A DNA stretch of 34,072 bases from Candidatus Aminicenantota bacterium (lineage in GTDB: Bacteria > Acidobacteriota > Aminicenantia > Aminicenantales > Aminicenantaceae), in assembly GCA_016783445.1 (NCBI GenBank), contig JADHWO010000022.1, forward strand, positions 1 through 34,072. The letters run 5' to 3'. The notes below the pieces were generated by a model, which worked only from the letters and a program-made list of their open reading frames with translations, ran no database searches and had not been told where the DNA came from. Positions 7,221 through 15,004 of this stretch are shown here, piece after piece. Positions within the stretch are counted from its first letter, which is position 1. Every line of letters starts with the position of its first letter. The translations under genes were made by a program, and so were the position numbers.

Positions 7221-8135
7221 TTATTGGCGTTCGATCAAATCAAGGACATCGGCTGCGTCACGCCAATTTTCCTTGACTTTTACCCATAAATCAAGATAGA
7301 TGCGAGCGTCCAGGATTTTCACAAGCTCAAGGCGGGCTTGGGTGCCAATTTTCTTTATCATGCGTCCCTGTTTGCCAATGATAATTCTCCGGTGAGTTTC
7401 TTTCTCGACAAAGATATGGGCATTAATGTATTTCCTTTGCTTTTTCTTTGCTGAGTCTGTATTTGGAGGAGAATCTTCCGGAATGTCTTCAATTGTATCA
7501 ATGTAAACAGCTGTTGAAAAAGGAAGCTCTTGCTCTACATGGCTGAGGAGTTTTTCTCGGATAATCTCTGATAAAAGAAATCTCTGGGATTGATCTGATA
7601 TTTCATCACCCGAATATATCTTTTCAGCTTCAGGTAGATTCTCATATATTATATCCTCGAAGACATTTACGTTAGTTCCTTTTAGAGCTGAGATGGGAAT
7701 GATCTCTTTAAAACTCAGAAGGTCTTTATATTGGTCAATGATAAGAAGGATTTTATCCTTTCTTACGATATCCACTTTATTGATCAGTAAGATAATTGGA
7801 GTTGAAATATTTTTTAATATATCAATGACAAACTGGTCTCCATGCCCGTACTTCTCTGTGGCGTCTATGAGTAGATTGATGAGGTCAGATGTTTCAAGAG
7901 AAGAGTAGACAAAGTTCATCATTCTTTTATTTAGTTTATGTAGTGGTTTATGAATTCCCGGGTTGTCTACAAAGATGATCTGTCCTTTTTCTGTGGTTTT
8001 TATTCCCAGGATGCTGGTTCTTGTCGTCTGGGGTTTATTAGAGATAATTGCTACTTTTTGCCCCAGCATATTGTTGAGGAGGGTGGATTTTCCAACGTTT
8101 GGCCGTCCGATTAAAGCCGCATAACCAACTTTCAT
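7221..8135 (-). CDS. era: GTPase Era
   Basis: A 304-residue protein of normal Era length. Era is an essential GTPase that binds 16S rRNA near its 3' end and aids 30S subunit maturation at the membrane. Motifs: G1 GRPNVGKS (10-17), G2 region with TTRTSILG, G3 DNPG (57-60; Thr is usual at the second place), G4 NKVD (119-122) and G5 SALKG (149-153). The C-terminal KH domain has IIIGKQGRMIKKIGTQARLE and the typical ending of the family. The ATG immediately follows the TAA of the upstream CBS-domain gene, so it belongs to the phoH-pgpH-ybeY-corC-era operon. tRNA-His lies just downstream on the same strand. Confidence 0.97.
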   Translation of the reverse strand: MKVGYAALIGRPNVGKSTLLNNMLGQKVAIISNKPQTTRTSILGIKTTEKGQIIFVDNPGIHKPLHKLNKRMMNFVYSSLETSDLINLLIDATEKYGHGDQFVIDILKNISTPIILLINKVDIVRKDKILLIIDQYKDLLSFKEIIPISALKGTNVNVFEDIIYENLPEAEKIYSGDEISDQSQRFLLSEIIREKLLSHVEQELPFSTAVYIDTIEDIPEDSPPNTDSAKKKQRKYINAHIFVEKETHRRIIIGKQGRMIKKIGTQARLELVKILDARIYLDLWVKVKENWRDAADVLDLIERQ

Positions 8136-9347
8136 TTATTTTCTTATTCTTAGTTTTTTTATCCTTTTCTGGTCAACTTCGAGAATCTCAATAGATAATC
8201 CTTTAATCTGGAAGTGTTCTCCTTGTTTGGGCAGTCTGCCAAGATGATGCGTGAGCAATCCCCCAACCGTGAGATAATTTTCTTCAGCCAATTCTAAATC
8301 AAAAAGCTTTTCGATTTCTTCAACTTCTGTTTCTCCTGATACAACATAATCAAAAGGACCTTTTTCTGTAATCTGGGCCTCTTCCATGTCATATTCATCC
8401 TGGATCTCTCCAACAATCTCCTCTACAAGGTCTTCCATGGTGACTAAGCCTGACATGCCTCCGTGCTCATCAACTACAATGGCCAGCTTTTGTTTTCTTT
8501 TCTGGAATTCCTTGAGGAGCTCTGCCACTTTCATGGATTCAGGAACGAAGTAAACCGGCCGAATGAGAGGTTCGATAGAATCATTCTTGAGTTTGTCGCT
8601 TGCATACTCGAGCAGGTCCTTAGCAATCACAATTCCTTCAACATTGTCTATCCTATCCTTGTAGACTGGCACGCGGGAATGTTTCTCTTTTATAACCAGC
8701 TCTCTGAGTTTTTTTATGGTTGAATCCTTATTGATACAGGCAATATCTCCCCTGGGAGTCATGATTTCACGGACGATTGTATCGCCAAATTCAACCACAC
8801 TTTTCAGGAGCACACCTTCTTCTTTTTCGATAATGCCTTCTTCTTTGGCTTCTTCGATAAAAGTTTGGATCTCTTCGTCCGAAGCTTCGCGTATTTCATC
8901 CTCCTCCTCATGTGAAGCTGTGATCCTGGCTATAAGCAGCAGGGGATAAGCCAAAGTATAGGGGAGCCTATAGGAAGGGAGAAAAAAACCAAGGATTTTC
9001 TTTTTGCCAATTGCATTTAGAAGTCGGGGCAGGAAATCAAAAAGGATGAAGTAGCAAGCCAGAGAGATCAGAAACAACGAGAGTGGCGAAAATCTCAGAT
9101 TGGGAAAGATTATATAAAGGTAAATCAGAAAAGCGAGGAGAAAAATTATCCTCATAAATCCAACTGCTATTTTAATCTCATCATAGATATCGAGAATTTT
9201 TAGGCGGTAACTTTTCTCTTTGTCTTCAAGAAAACGGGATAGAGAAATTTTTGAAAAGGAAGCTAATGATATGTGAAAAAGGGAAAATAGAAATGCAGCC
9301 AGGAAACTTAAAAAGAATCCAGCCCATTTTAAATATTCTATTTCCAT
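8136..9347 (-). CDS. CNNM/CorC-type membrane protein with CBS pair (hemolysin-family)
   Basis: A 403-residue protein. Residues 1 to about 130 hold several transmembrane helices of a DUF21-type domain. About 190-320 is a CBS pair (EIMTPRGDIACINKDSTIKKL ... LAIVVDEHGGMSGLVTMEDLVEEIVGEI, read as separate motifs), and about 335-400 is the C-terminal CorC/HlyC domain (YLTVGGLLTHHLGRLPKQGE). Members act in Mg/Co efflux or transport regulation, with the CBS pair binding an adenine nucleotide. The old hemolysin label has little support. The gene abuts era without a spacer. It is separated from ybeY by 143 bases holding a palindromic repeat. The family is secure; the exact ion is not known. Confidence 0.9.
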   Translation of the reverse strand: MEIEYLKWAGFFLSFLAAFLFSLFHISLASFSKISLSRFLEDKEKSYRLKILDIYDEIKIAVGFMRIIFLLAFLIYLYIIFPNLRFSPLSLFLISLACYFILFDFLPRLLNAIGKKKILGFFLPSYRLPYTLAYPLLLIARITASHEEEDEIREASDEEIQTFIEEAKEEGIIEKEEGVLLKSVVEFGDTIVREIMTPRGDIACINKDSTIKKLRELVIKEKHSRVPVYKDRIDNVEGIVIAKDLLEYASDKLKNDSIEPLIRPVYFVPESMKVAELLKEFQKRKQKLAIVVDEHGGMSGLVTMEDLVEEIVGEIQDEYDMEEAQITEKGPFDYVVSGETEVEEIEKLFDLELAEENYLTVGGLLTHHLGRLPKQGEHFQIKGLSIEILEVDQKRIKKLRIRK

Positions 9348-9393
9348 TTCAGTTTTCTAATACTAATATAAACGTATTAATTTCTGTGTTTTC

Positions 9394-9462
9394 GCGAGGA
9401 GCAAAGCGACCTGGCGATCTCATTTTTCTGAAGAGATGGCCGCGCTCCCTTTGGACGCTCGC
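9394..9462. repeat. Imperfect palindromic intergenic repeat
   Basis: A left arm beginning GCGAGGAGCAAAGCGACC and ending GGCGATCTC faces a right arm GAGATGGCCGCGCTCCC ... GACGCTCGC across a short AT-rich loop. The whole could fold into a long imperfect hairpin. Its GC content is well above the flanks. A degenerate piece of the same type occurs at about 16117-16143. Such elements are widespread in uncultured bacterial genomes. Here it lies inside the phoH-era operon, between ybeY and the CorC-type gene. Confidence 0.7.
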
Positions 9463-9490
9463 CATGACAATGTAACAACATTCATTGCGT

Positions 9491-9895
9491 TTATTTTAGA
9501 TTCCTGATTTTGTCTTCTTCTTCTTCGATTCCAGCGGAATGGTCAAATCCGATGAGATGAAGAAAGCCGTGAATTGTCAGGAGCTCCAGTTCTTTTTCCA
9601 GGCCATGTTCTTGTGAGAAACATTGCTTGAAGGCCTGCGGAACAGATATAACGATATCGCCAAGATAGTATTTTCCATTTACACTTTTTTCCCCGAGAGG
9701 AAAGCTCAAGACATCTGTTGGAGCGTTTTTTTTCAGGAACTTGAGGTTTAATTGTTTAATGGTTTTTGTATCCACAAAAACTAGAACCACCTCCGGATCT
9801 TTTAGTTTGTAGTATTCGACTAATTTTTTCAATAAATCCTTAAATCTTTTTGGATTGAGCCAGTATTTATGCTGTTGGTTTATGATTTCTATCAT
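9491..9895 (-). CDS. ybeY: Endoribonuclease YbeY
   Basis: A 134-residue protein, slightly shorter than the usual 150 or so. YbeY is a metal-dependent RNase needed for 16S rRNA 3' maturation and 70S quality control. The metal site HGFLHLIGFDH is complete (His109, His113, His119). The preceding PTDVLSFPLGE and GDIVISVPQA segments are also family hallmarks. The start at 9895 overlaps the end of the pgpH-like gene by 29 bases, so translation is probably coupled. It is next to PhoH and Era, its regular neighbours in bacteria. Confidence 0.95.
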   Translation of the reverse strand: MIEIINQQHKYWLNPKRFKDLLKKLVEYYKLKDPEVVLVFVDTKTIKQLNLKFLKKNAPTDVLSFPLGEKSVNGKYYLGDIVISVPQAFKQCFSQEHGLEKELELLTIHGFLHLIGFDHSAGIEEEEDKIRNLK

Positions 9896-12239
9896 TAGGT
9901 TTCTTATTCTGTTCAGTCTTTTTCTTTTGTTTCATTTCAAAGTCAAAACCAGGATATTCAACTCGAGGATGATAGATTGTATCAAGAGTGGTAAGAAAGG
10001 AAGAGGCGGTTGCTCTTAACTCCCTGAGGGAAAAATCACAATCATCGAGCTGCCCGTCTTCTAAATAACTATTGAAGATTTCAGTTACTACTCTTTTCAG
10101 GTTTGTGCGAGAGGGTGATTTAAGACTCCGAGATGCAGCTTCCACTGAGTCAGAGAGCAAGATAAGAGCAGCTTCCCTGGTTTTGGGTTTTGGTCCTGCG
10201 TATCGGTAGCTTTCTTCGCCTATTTTTTGCATTCCGAGGTCATATTTTTCTTTTGCTTTCTGGAAAAAATATCTCACCAGGGAAGTTCCATGATGTTGTT
10301 CGATGATTTCTCTTATTCTTTTTGGAAGCTTTAATTTTTTTGCAAGTTCCACTCCTTCCTTGACGTGATTGATGATAACAAGAGTGCTCATGCTAGGCTT
10401 AAGATCTTTGTGCATGTCTGGATTCTGGACTTGATTCTCGATGAAGTATTCCGGCCTTTTAATTTTTCCTATGTCATGGTAAAGAGCACAGGCTTTGACC
10501 AGCATTGGGTCTAGCTTTATTTCTTCGGAGGCTTCTTCAGCCAGGGTTGCAACGATAAGGGAATGATGGTACGAACCGGGGGCTTCTATAGCCATCTGCC
10601 TGAAAATAGGGAGGTCTGAGTTTGTAAGCTCCAGGAGCTTGGATTGAGTGAGAAATCCAAAAGTGTTTTCAAAGACCGGGAGAAAAAGAAAGGCTAATGA
10701 GGCGCTTAAGATTCCTCCTGCAAGCCCCATGAATAGTTCGCTTGTGAAGATATCTAAGGAGCCGAATTTTTCTCGAATAAGATGAATAGTGATGATGATA
10801 AAAACATTTATAGGGGCAACCAGAAAAATCCCTGCACGGAATGTTGAGGTTCTCTTTTGTCTTCCGTAATACCTTATTCCATAGATTGCTGAAAGGCCCC
10901 CTATAAAGCAAAAAATCATAAGATAGAAGTTTGCTTTGAAGAGATAGCCTACAAGCAAACTGTTAATAATTGTATAGATCAAGGCGAGCTGGTTTCCTGT
11001 GAGAAAGGCAAAGAGAAGAACACCGAATAGAAAGGGAAAGGCATACTTGTAACTTTCGACATTATTCAACAGGAGAAAATTGGAATTTTCGCTAAAAATA
11101 CTCGCCAGGAAAATAGAGAGTTTGTAGAAGAGAAGGCTGAGGATTAAAGTAATGCCCATCATGAGTAAATTTTTTAGAGCCATCTTAAATTTCAGGAGCG
11201 ATTTCAGGTAATACCAGAGCGTGAGGAAAATAAGGCCATAGAGAAGGAATGTCCCTGTAAAGTTAATGAGCCAGCTCGGTTTGGCTTGGAGGTTCTGGTT
11301 TATGAGTTTGATTTCTTCGACAGTTTCATTATCGATCTCATCCCCTTTCCTGAGTATCACTTTCCTTTTTTTTATGGTGTAAAAGACAGTTTCAATGCTT
11401 TGGCGGGCTTGTTCCTTTCGTAATTCGGTTTCTATTGGATTGTATGTAATATTGTCGGAAAGGAAGAGGTTGGATAGTGTGGAAAGTAGTGATTTCTCGT
11501 TTGGCGTAAGTTCCAGCTCGTTTATTTCTTCGGCAATTTTTTCCTTGCTCTCTTTTATATCCAGGATTTCCTCGACTTTTACGGTCCTTTCGCTTAACTC
11601 GCCTTCAAGTAGAGTAAAACCTCTTTCCTGTTCTTGTCGGAAGAACAGGTTTTTTGATGTAAAGGTTCCCTGAGCCAATGTTTTTCCGATGAGGCTGATC
11701 AGGCTTTCTTCTATATTTGCGGGAAATTTGTTTCTTATCAGAGACCTTAAGTCTTTATTAGGAATTTCACGGCCGTATTTCTCTAGAAAGTCATTTTGGA
11801 ATTCTTCTGTCCTTTTTGCTGTTACAGGCTTCTCAATGAAGCTTCGTCCCGAGTTGGAAAAATCACGAATTTGTTCCTCAATGTTCAAAAAAACATTCTG
11901 GTCGAGTGTATAAACAGGCAAGACTGCATCGGCTTTTTCTTTTTTTCTTTTTTCAGTTACTTTTTCATCTTCTATAGTCAAATCCTCGGGAGCGATGACA
12001 TCTGAAGTTGCGATCTCTCCTTCAATGAGGTTGGGCAGAGATTTTGTGGGGAGATACGAGATAAGCCAGGCGATAATTGCAACAAAAATGAAAAGATATA
12101 TAAAAGGATTCTGAATAAGTTTCTGCCAGAAATTTAACTTTTTCTTTTCCTTAGAGGGAGTCATGCTGTTCTTTTGTTTTTTTGAACTAGGCTTAGAGCT
12201 TGTGAAAAACTTAAGGTTCTTAAAGGATATTGAGTTCAT
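9867..12239 (-). CDS. pgpH: 7TM-HD domain protein, PgpH-type cyclic-di-AMP phosphodiesterase
   Basis: A 790-residue protein. Layout: a polar cytoplasmic start, one membrane helix (about 45-65), a large extracytoplasmic domain (about 66-320, 7TMR-HDED type), a block of about seven helices (about 325-525), then a C-terminal cytoplasmic HD domain. In the HD domain I see SYHHSLIVATLAEEA (His559) and ALYHDIGKIKRPEYF (His588-Asp589). Relatives hydrolyse c-di-AMP to pApA. Others in Gram-negative lineages are called only HDIG proteins, so the substrate is inferred. The start at 12239 has no clear ribosome site; an internal ATG at 12164 is the alternative. It lies 11 bases after phoH and overlaps ybeY. 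Confidence 0.9.
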   Translation of the reverse strand: MNSISFKNLKFFTSSKPSSKKQKNSMTPSKEKKKLNFWQKLIQNPFIYLFIFVAIIAWLISYLPTKSLPNLIEGEIATSDVIAPEDLTIEDEKVTEKRKKEKADAVLPVYTLDQNVFLNIEEQIRDFSNSGRSFIEKPVTAKRTEEFQNDFLEKYGREIPNKDLRSLIRNKFPANIEESLISLIGKTLAQGTFTSKNLFFRQEQERGFTLLEGELSERTVKVEEILDIKESKEKIAEEINELELTPNEKSLLSTLSNLFLSDNITYNPIETELRKEQARQSIETVFYTIKKRKVILRKGDEIDNETVEEIKLINQNLQAKPSWLINFTGTFLLYGLIFLTLWYYLKSLLKFKMALKNLLMMGITLILSLLFYKLSIFLASIFSENSNFLLLNNVESYKYAFPFLFGVLLFAFLTGNQLALIYTIINSLLVGYLFKANFYLMIFCFIGGLSAIYGIRYYGRQKRTSTFRAGIFLVAPINVFIIITIHLIREKFGSLDIFTSELFMGLAGGILSASLAFLFLPVFENTFGFLTQSKLLELTNSDLPIFRQMAIEAPGSYHHSLIVATLAEEASEEIKLDPMLVKACALYHDIGKIKRPEYFIENQVQNPDMHKDLKPSMSTLVIINHVKEGVELAKKLKLPKRIREIIEQHHGTSLVRYFFQKAKEKYDLGMQKIGEESYRYAGPKPKTREAALILLSDSVEAASRSLKSPSRTNLKRVVTEIFNSYLEDGQLDDCDFSLRELRATASSFLTTLDTIYHPRVEYPGFDFEMKQKKKTEQNKKPNDRNHKPTA

Positions 12240-12250
12240 TTTTTTGGCTT

Positions 12251-13204
12251 TTACTCTATTCGAGAGTTAGCCTCGGCTTTCTGGTAGGCTTTTATGATTT
12301 TTTGAACCAGCGGATGTCTGACAACATCTTTTTCTGTGAAATGGACAAATGCTATCCCGTTTATTGAGGAGAGAATTTTCATGGAGTGAAGAGCGCCAGA
12401 CTTTTTGGGCTGAGGCAGGTCTATTTGGGTGATATCGGCTGTGACCACCATTTTGGAGTCAAAGCCAGAACGAGTTAAGATCATCTTCATCTGTTCTTTT
12501 GTGGTGTTTTGGGCTTCATCAAGGATGATAAAGGAGCCGTTAAGAGTTCTTCCTCTCATGTAAGCCAGAGGAGCAATTTCTATAATACCTCTTTCAATCA
12601 ATCTGTTAGCCTGCTCTGTCTGAACCAGGTCAAAGAGAGCATCATAAAGAGGTCGCAGGTAAGGGTTAATTTTTTGCTGCATATCCCCTGGCAAAAATCC
12701 CAATTTTTCGCCTGCTTCTACAGCAGGCCGTGTAAGGATGATGCGGCTGAAAGTTTTATTCTGGAGGAAGGAGAGAGCCATAGCCATAGCCAGGTAAGTT
12801 TTTCCTGTTCCTGCGGGTCCTATCCCGAAGACAAGGTCATGAGTTTTAATAGTCTGAATAAATTCCTGCTGGTTAAGACTTTTGGGAGTGACAGATTTAC
12901 GTGACAGGTTAAGAGGTTCTGCCAGGGAGATGTCCTCCAGGTGTGGAGTGCGGCCCTCTTCAAAAAGATCTAGCGCGATATGAAAATCTTCTTCCTTGAG
13001 AGTATGTCCCTTCTCCTCAAACTCTTTCATTTTATTAAAGTAGGATTTTGCGAATTCAACCTTTTCCGGAACTCCATCTATAAACAAGCTTTCACCTCGT
13101 ACAGAGAGGGAGATGCCCAGTCTTTTTTCGAGCTTTTTTAGATTTTTATCCAGAACTCCAGAAAAAGAGTTTTTCCTGAAAAAAGGGTGTTCGATTTTCT
13201 CCAT
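12251..13204 (-). CDS. phoH: PhoH family ATPase (YbeZ-like)
   Basis: A 317-residue protein. The N-terminal ~100 residues form the small RNA-binding-like domain of this family. The ATPase core has Walker A GPAGTGKT (129-136), the GEKLGFLPGDMQQKINPYLRPL segment in pieces, and Walker B FIILDEAQN (Asp229-Glu230). PhoH/YbeZ is thought to work with YbeY in rRNA processing, and ybeY is two genes downstream here. It is the first gene of the operon. Its own promoter (TTGACA-N17-TTTAAT) lies about 50-80 bases upstream, giving a leader of about 44 bases. Confidence 0.95.
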   Translation of the reverse strand: MEKIEHPFFRKNSFSGVLDKNLKKLEKRLGISLSVRGESLFIDGVPEKVEFAKSYFNKMKEFEEKGHTLKEEDFHIALDLFEEGRTPHLEDISLAEPLNLSRKSVTPKSLNQQEFIQTIKTHDLVFGIGPAGTGKTYLAMAMALSFLQNKTFSRIILTRPAVEAGEKLGFLPGDMQQKINPYLRPLYDALFDLVQTEQANRLIERGIIEIAPLAYMRGRTLNGSFIILDEAQNTTKEQMKMILTRSGFDSKMVVTADITQIDLPQPKKSGALHSMKILSSINGIAFVHFTEKDVVRHPLVQKIIKAYQKAEANSRIE

Positions 13205-13254
13205 ATTAGTTATTTAGATAGTAGGGAAGGGATATTCTCTCATATTTTAGGTAA

Positions 13255-13283
13255 ATTAAAACTCAAAGGACTGAATTTGTCAA
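13255..13283 (-). promoter_or_regulatory. Sigma-70-type promoter of the phoH-era operon
   Basis: On the minus strand a perfect TTGACA (13278-13283) is followed after 17 bases by TTTAAT (13255-13260). Initiation would be near 13248, 44 bases before the phoH ATG. Ten of 11 to 12 key positions match the consensus, so this is one of the better promoters in the window. Confidence 0.7.
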
Positions 13284-13316
13284 GTTACCAGAGGTCAACA
13301 GAAGTTCATTGTTAAT

Positions 13317-13339
13317 AAAATGGGGACAGGCCCCATTTT
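13317..13339. repeat. Palindromic repeat AAAATGGGG-loop-CCCCATTTT (copy 1)
   Basis: A perfect 9-base stem with loop ACAGG, followed by more T residues, so it could also act as an intrinsic terminator. It lies between the divergent phoH and ribbon-helix-helix genes. The same stem with the complementary loop (CCTGT, inverted copy) is at 16172-16194, and a decayed copy is at about 13692-13709. Confidence 0.75.
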
Positions 13340-13380
13340 TTAATCAGTTGAAGTTTTTGAAGTCTGACCCTATTGGTTAC

Positions 13381-13409
13381 TTGAAAAAATGAGTGTGCTG
13401 TTGTATATA
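13381..13409 (+). promoter_or_regulatory. Sigma-70-type promoter of the ribbon-helix-helix gene
   Basis: TTGAAA (13381-13386) and TATATA (13404-13409) are spaced by 17 bases. Transcription would start near 13416, just before the palindrome at 13421-13436. Confidence 0.55.
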
Positions 13410-13420
13410 TCTAATTTAAA

Positions 13421-13436
13421 TCAAGCCCGGGTTTGA
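13421..13436. promoter_or_regulatory. Palindrome just after the promoter, candidate operator
   Basis: TCAAGCCCGGGTTTGA is a 16-base inverted repeat with one imperfect pair, starting about 5 bases after the predicted transcription start. Ribbon-helix-helix proteins often repress their own genes by binding such sites. The half TCAAGCCC also occurs in the repeats at 13719-13738 and 16201-16220, so it may instead be a piece of a dispersed repeat. Confidence 0.4.
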
Positions 13437-13468
13437 GATGGGTCTTTTATATTAATAAGGAGAAAAAA

Positions 13469-13684
13469 ATGGAAAAAGAGTTTACAGACATATCAATTCC
13501 CGCTTCTTTGTATAAAAAAATAGAGGAAAAGATAAAAGGCTCAGAAATTGAATCTGTCTCGAGCTATATTACAAAAGTTTTAAGAGAAAGTCTGTCAAAG
13601 GAAGAAGCAGGTCAGGAAGAGCTAAGTAAAGAAGATGAAGAAAAAGTAAAGGAAAGACTGAGAGCACTGGGGTATATTGATTGA
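13469..13684 (+). CDS. Small ribbon-helix-helix (CopG/Arc-like) protein
   Basis: A 71-residue protein from the ATG at 13469, preceded by AAGGAGA. An upstream in-frame ATG at 13433 lacks a site and falls in the candidate operator. Residues about 5-40 fit the ribbon-helix-helix fold: a beta strand (FTDISIPASLYKKIE), then two helices with SVSSYITKVLRESLS. A charged Glu/Lys helix follows and the protein ends KVKERLRALGYID. That tail looks like the C-terminus of the APS kinase encoded 2 kb downstream (NKVIQRLNDLGYLE). The gene has its own promoter and probably regulates itself. Control of the sulfate genes is possible but unproven. The fold is likely; the target is unknown. Confidence 0.7.
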   Translation: MEKEFTDISIPASLYKKIEEKIKGSEIESVSSYITKVLRESLSKEEAGQEELSKEDEEKVKERLRALGYID

Positions 13685-13691
13685 GATTCAT

Positions 13692-13738
13692 TGGAGACAG
13701 GCCCCATTATTCCTGTAGGGGCTTGATTCATCAAGCCC
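13692..13738. repeat. Composite repeat: decayed GGACAGGCCCC element plus GGGCTTGAT palindrome (copy 1)
   Basis: A damaged copy of the 13317 hairpin (13692-13709) is followed by GGGCTTGATTCATCAAGCCC (13719-13738), a perfect 9-base inverted repeat around TC. The block of 25 bases at 13714-13738 is identical to 16196-16220. The two composite copies flank the sat-sulfotransferase-cysC operon. Confidence 0.75.
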
Positions 13739-13851
13739 ACAAAGAGTAAGAGATAGAATGAGATGTTGTTACGAGGAAGGAAATGACATAGCAATATTTT
13801 CCTTTCTTATTAATTCAATATCAGGACTTTTAACTTAAACAGGAGAGAAAG

Positions 13852-15000
13852 ATGATTCAGCCTCATGGCGGAAAACTTGTTAATCGAGTTCTTCAAGGAG
13901 ATGAGAAAGAAAAAGCTTTGGAAAAAGCTCAGCTTTTACCCTCTCTAAAACTAAATTTTGAACTTGTTAGTGATGTGGAAAACATAACATTTGGTGTCTT
14001 CAGCCCCCTGGAAGGTTTTATGACACAGAGGGAGTACCAGAATGTTTTAAACCATATGAGGCTTCCCAACGACCTTCCCTGGCCCATTCCCATTATCCTG
14101 GATGCGGAGAGGGGAGAGGCAGATAAATTAAATATCGGTCAGGGAGTAAAACTAATCAATGAGAGCGACCAGCCGGTAGCATTACTCCATCTTGAAGAGA
14201 AATATGAATATGACAAAGAAGAACTGGCAGAGAAGGTCTTTAAGACTACAGACGCAACACACCCAGGTGTGGCTAAGATTAATAATATGAAAGATGTTCT
14301 CCTTGCCGGGAAGATCGATCTTATCCAGGAATCTCCAACACCTTTTTTTAAATATAAGCTTAAGCCAAGAGAGACAAGGGTTCTTTTCAAGGAGAAAGGC
14401 TGGAGGACAGTTGTTGGTTTTCAAACGAGGAATACTCCTCATATCGGGCATGAATATGTCCAGAAAACAGCCCTGACGTTTACCGATGGAATCTTTGTTA
14501 ATCCTGTCATAGGGCGCAAGAAAAAAGGAGATTTTAAGGATGAGGTAATTCTTGCCTCCTATGATGAACTCATCAAAAATTATTATCTGAAGGAGAGGGC
14601 GGTAGTGGTCATCCTTCAGATGGAAATGAGGTATGCGGGCCCCAGGGAGGCGATTTTTCATGCCATAATCCGGAAAAACTTCGGCTGTACACATATTATC
14701 ATCGGACGGGATCATGCTGGTGTTGGAAATTACTATCATCCCTATGCAGCTCAGGATATTTTCGGAGAATTCCCTGATTTGGAAATTGTTCCATTATTCT
14801 TTAAATCCTTTTCTTTTTGTAAGAAGTGTAATTCTGTGGTTAATGAAAAAACTTGTCCGCACCCTCCTTCTGAGCACATCAACTTCAGTGGAACCAAGAT
14901 TAGAGAAATACTGATTCAAGGAAAGATTCCTTCGCCTGAATTGATGCGGCCAGAAGTAGCGAAGATCATACTAAGTTACGATAATCCTTTTGTGGAGTGA
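13852..15000 (+). CDS. sat: ATP sulfurylase (sulfate adenylyltransferase)
   Basis: A 382-residue protein of the homo-oligomeric Sat type. It makes adenosine 5'-phosphosulfate (APS) and pyrophosphate from ATP and sulfate. Motifs: QTRNTPHIGH (191-200), the nucleotide-binding region GRDHAGVG (285-292), a zinc-knuckle-like cluster (Cys323, Cys326, Cys335, with His near 337-342), and FSGTKIRE close to the end. The cluster is typical of thermophile and archaeal-like sulfurylases. GGAGAG lies upstream of the ATG. It is followed after 4 bases by a sulfotransferase-like gene, then by APS kinase. No APS reductase is present in the window, so the cluster points to PAPS formation rather than dissimilatory sulfate reduction. 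Confidence 0.96.
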   Translation: MIQPHGGKLVNRVLQGDEKEKALEKAQLLPSLKLNFELVSDVENITFGVFSPLEGFMTQREYQNVLNHMRLPNDLPWPIPIILDAERGEADKLNIGQGVKLINESDQPVALLHLEEKYEYDKEELAEKVFKTTDATHPGVAKINNMKDVLLAGKIDLIQESPTPFFKYKLKPRETRVLFKEKGWRTVVGFQTRNTPHIGHEYVQKTALTFTDGIFVNPVIGRKKKGDFKDEVILASYDELIKNYYLKERAVVVILQMEMRYAGPREAIFHAIIRKNFGCTHIIIGRDHAGVGNYYHPYAAQDIFGEFPDLEIVPLFFKSFSFCKKCNSVVNEKTCPHPPSEHINFSGTKIREILIQGKIPSPELMRPEVAKIILSYDNPFVE

Positions 15001-15004
15001 ATAA

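Noticed and set aside
14182-14739. 185-codon open frame antisense to sat
   Set aside because: It lies wholly inside a well-supported enzyme gene on the other strand and has no recognisable domain.
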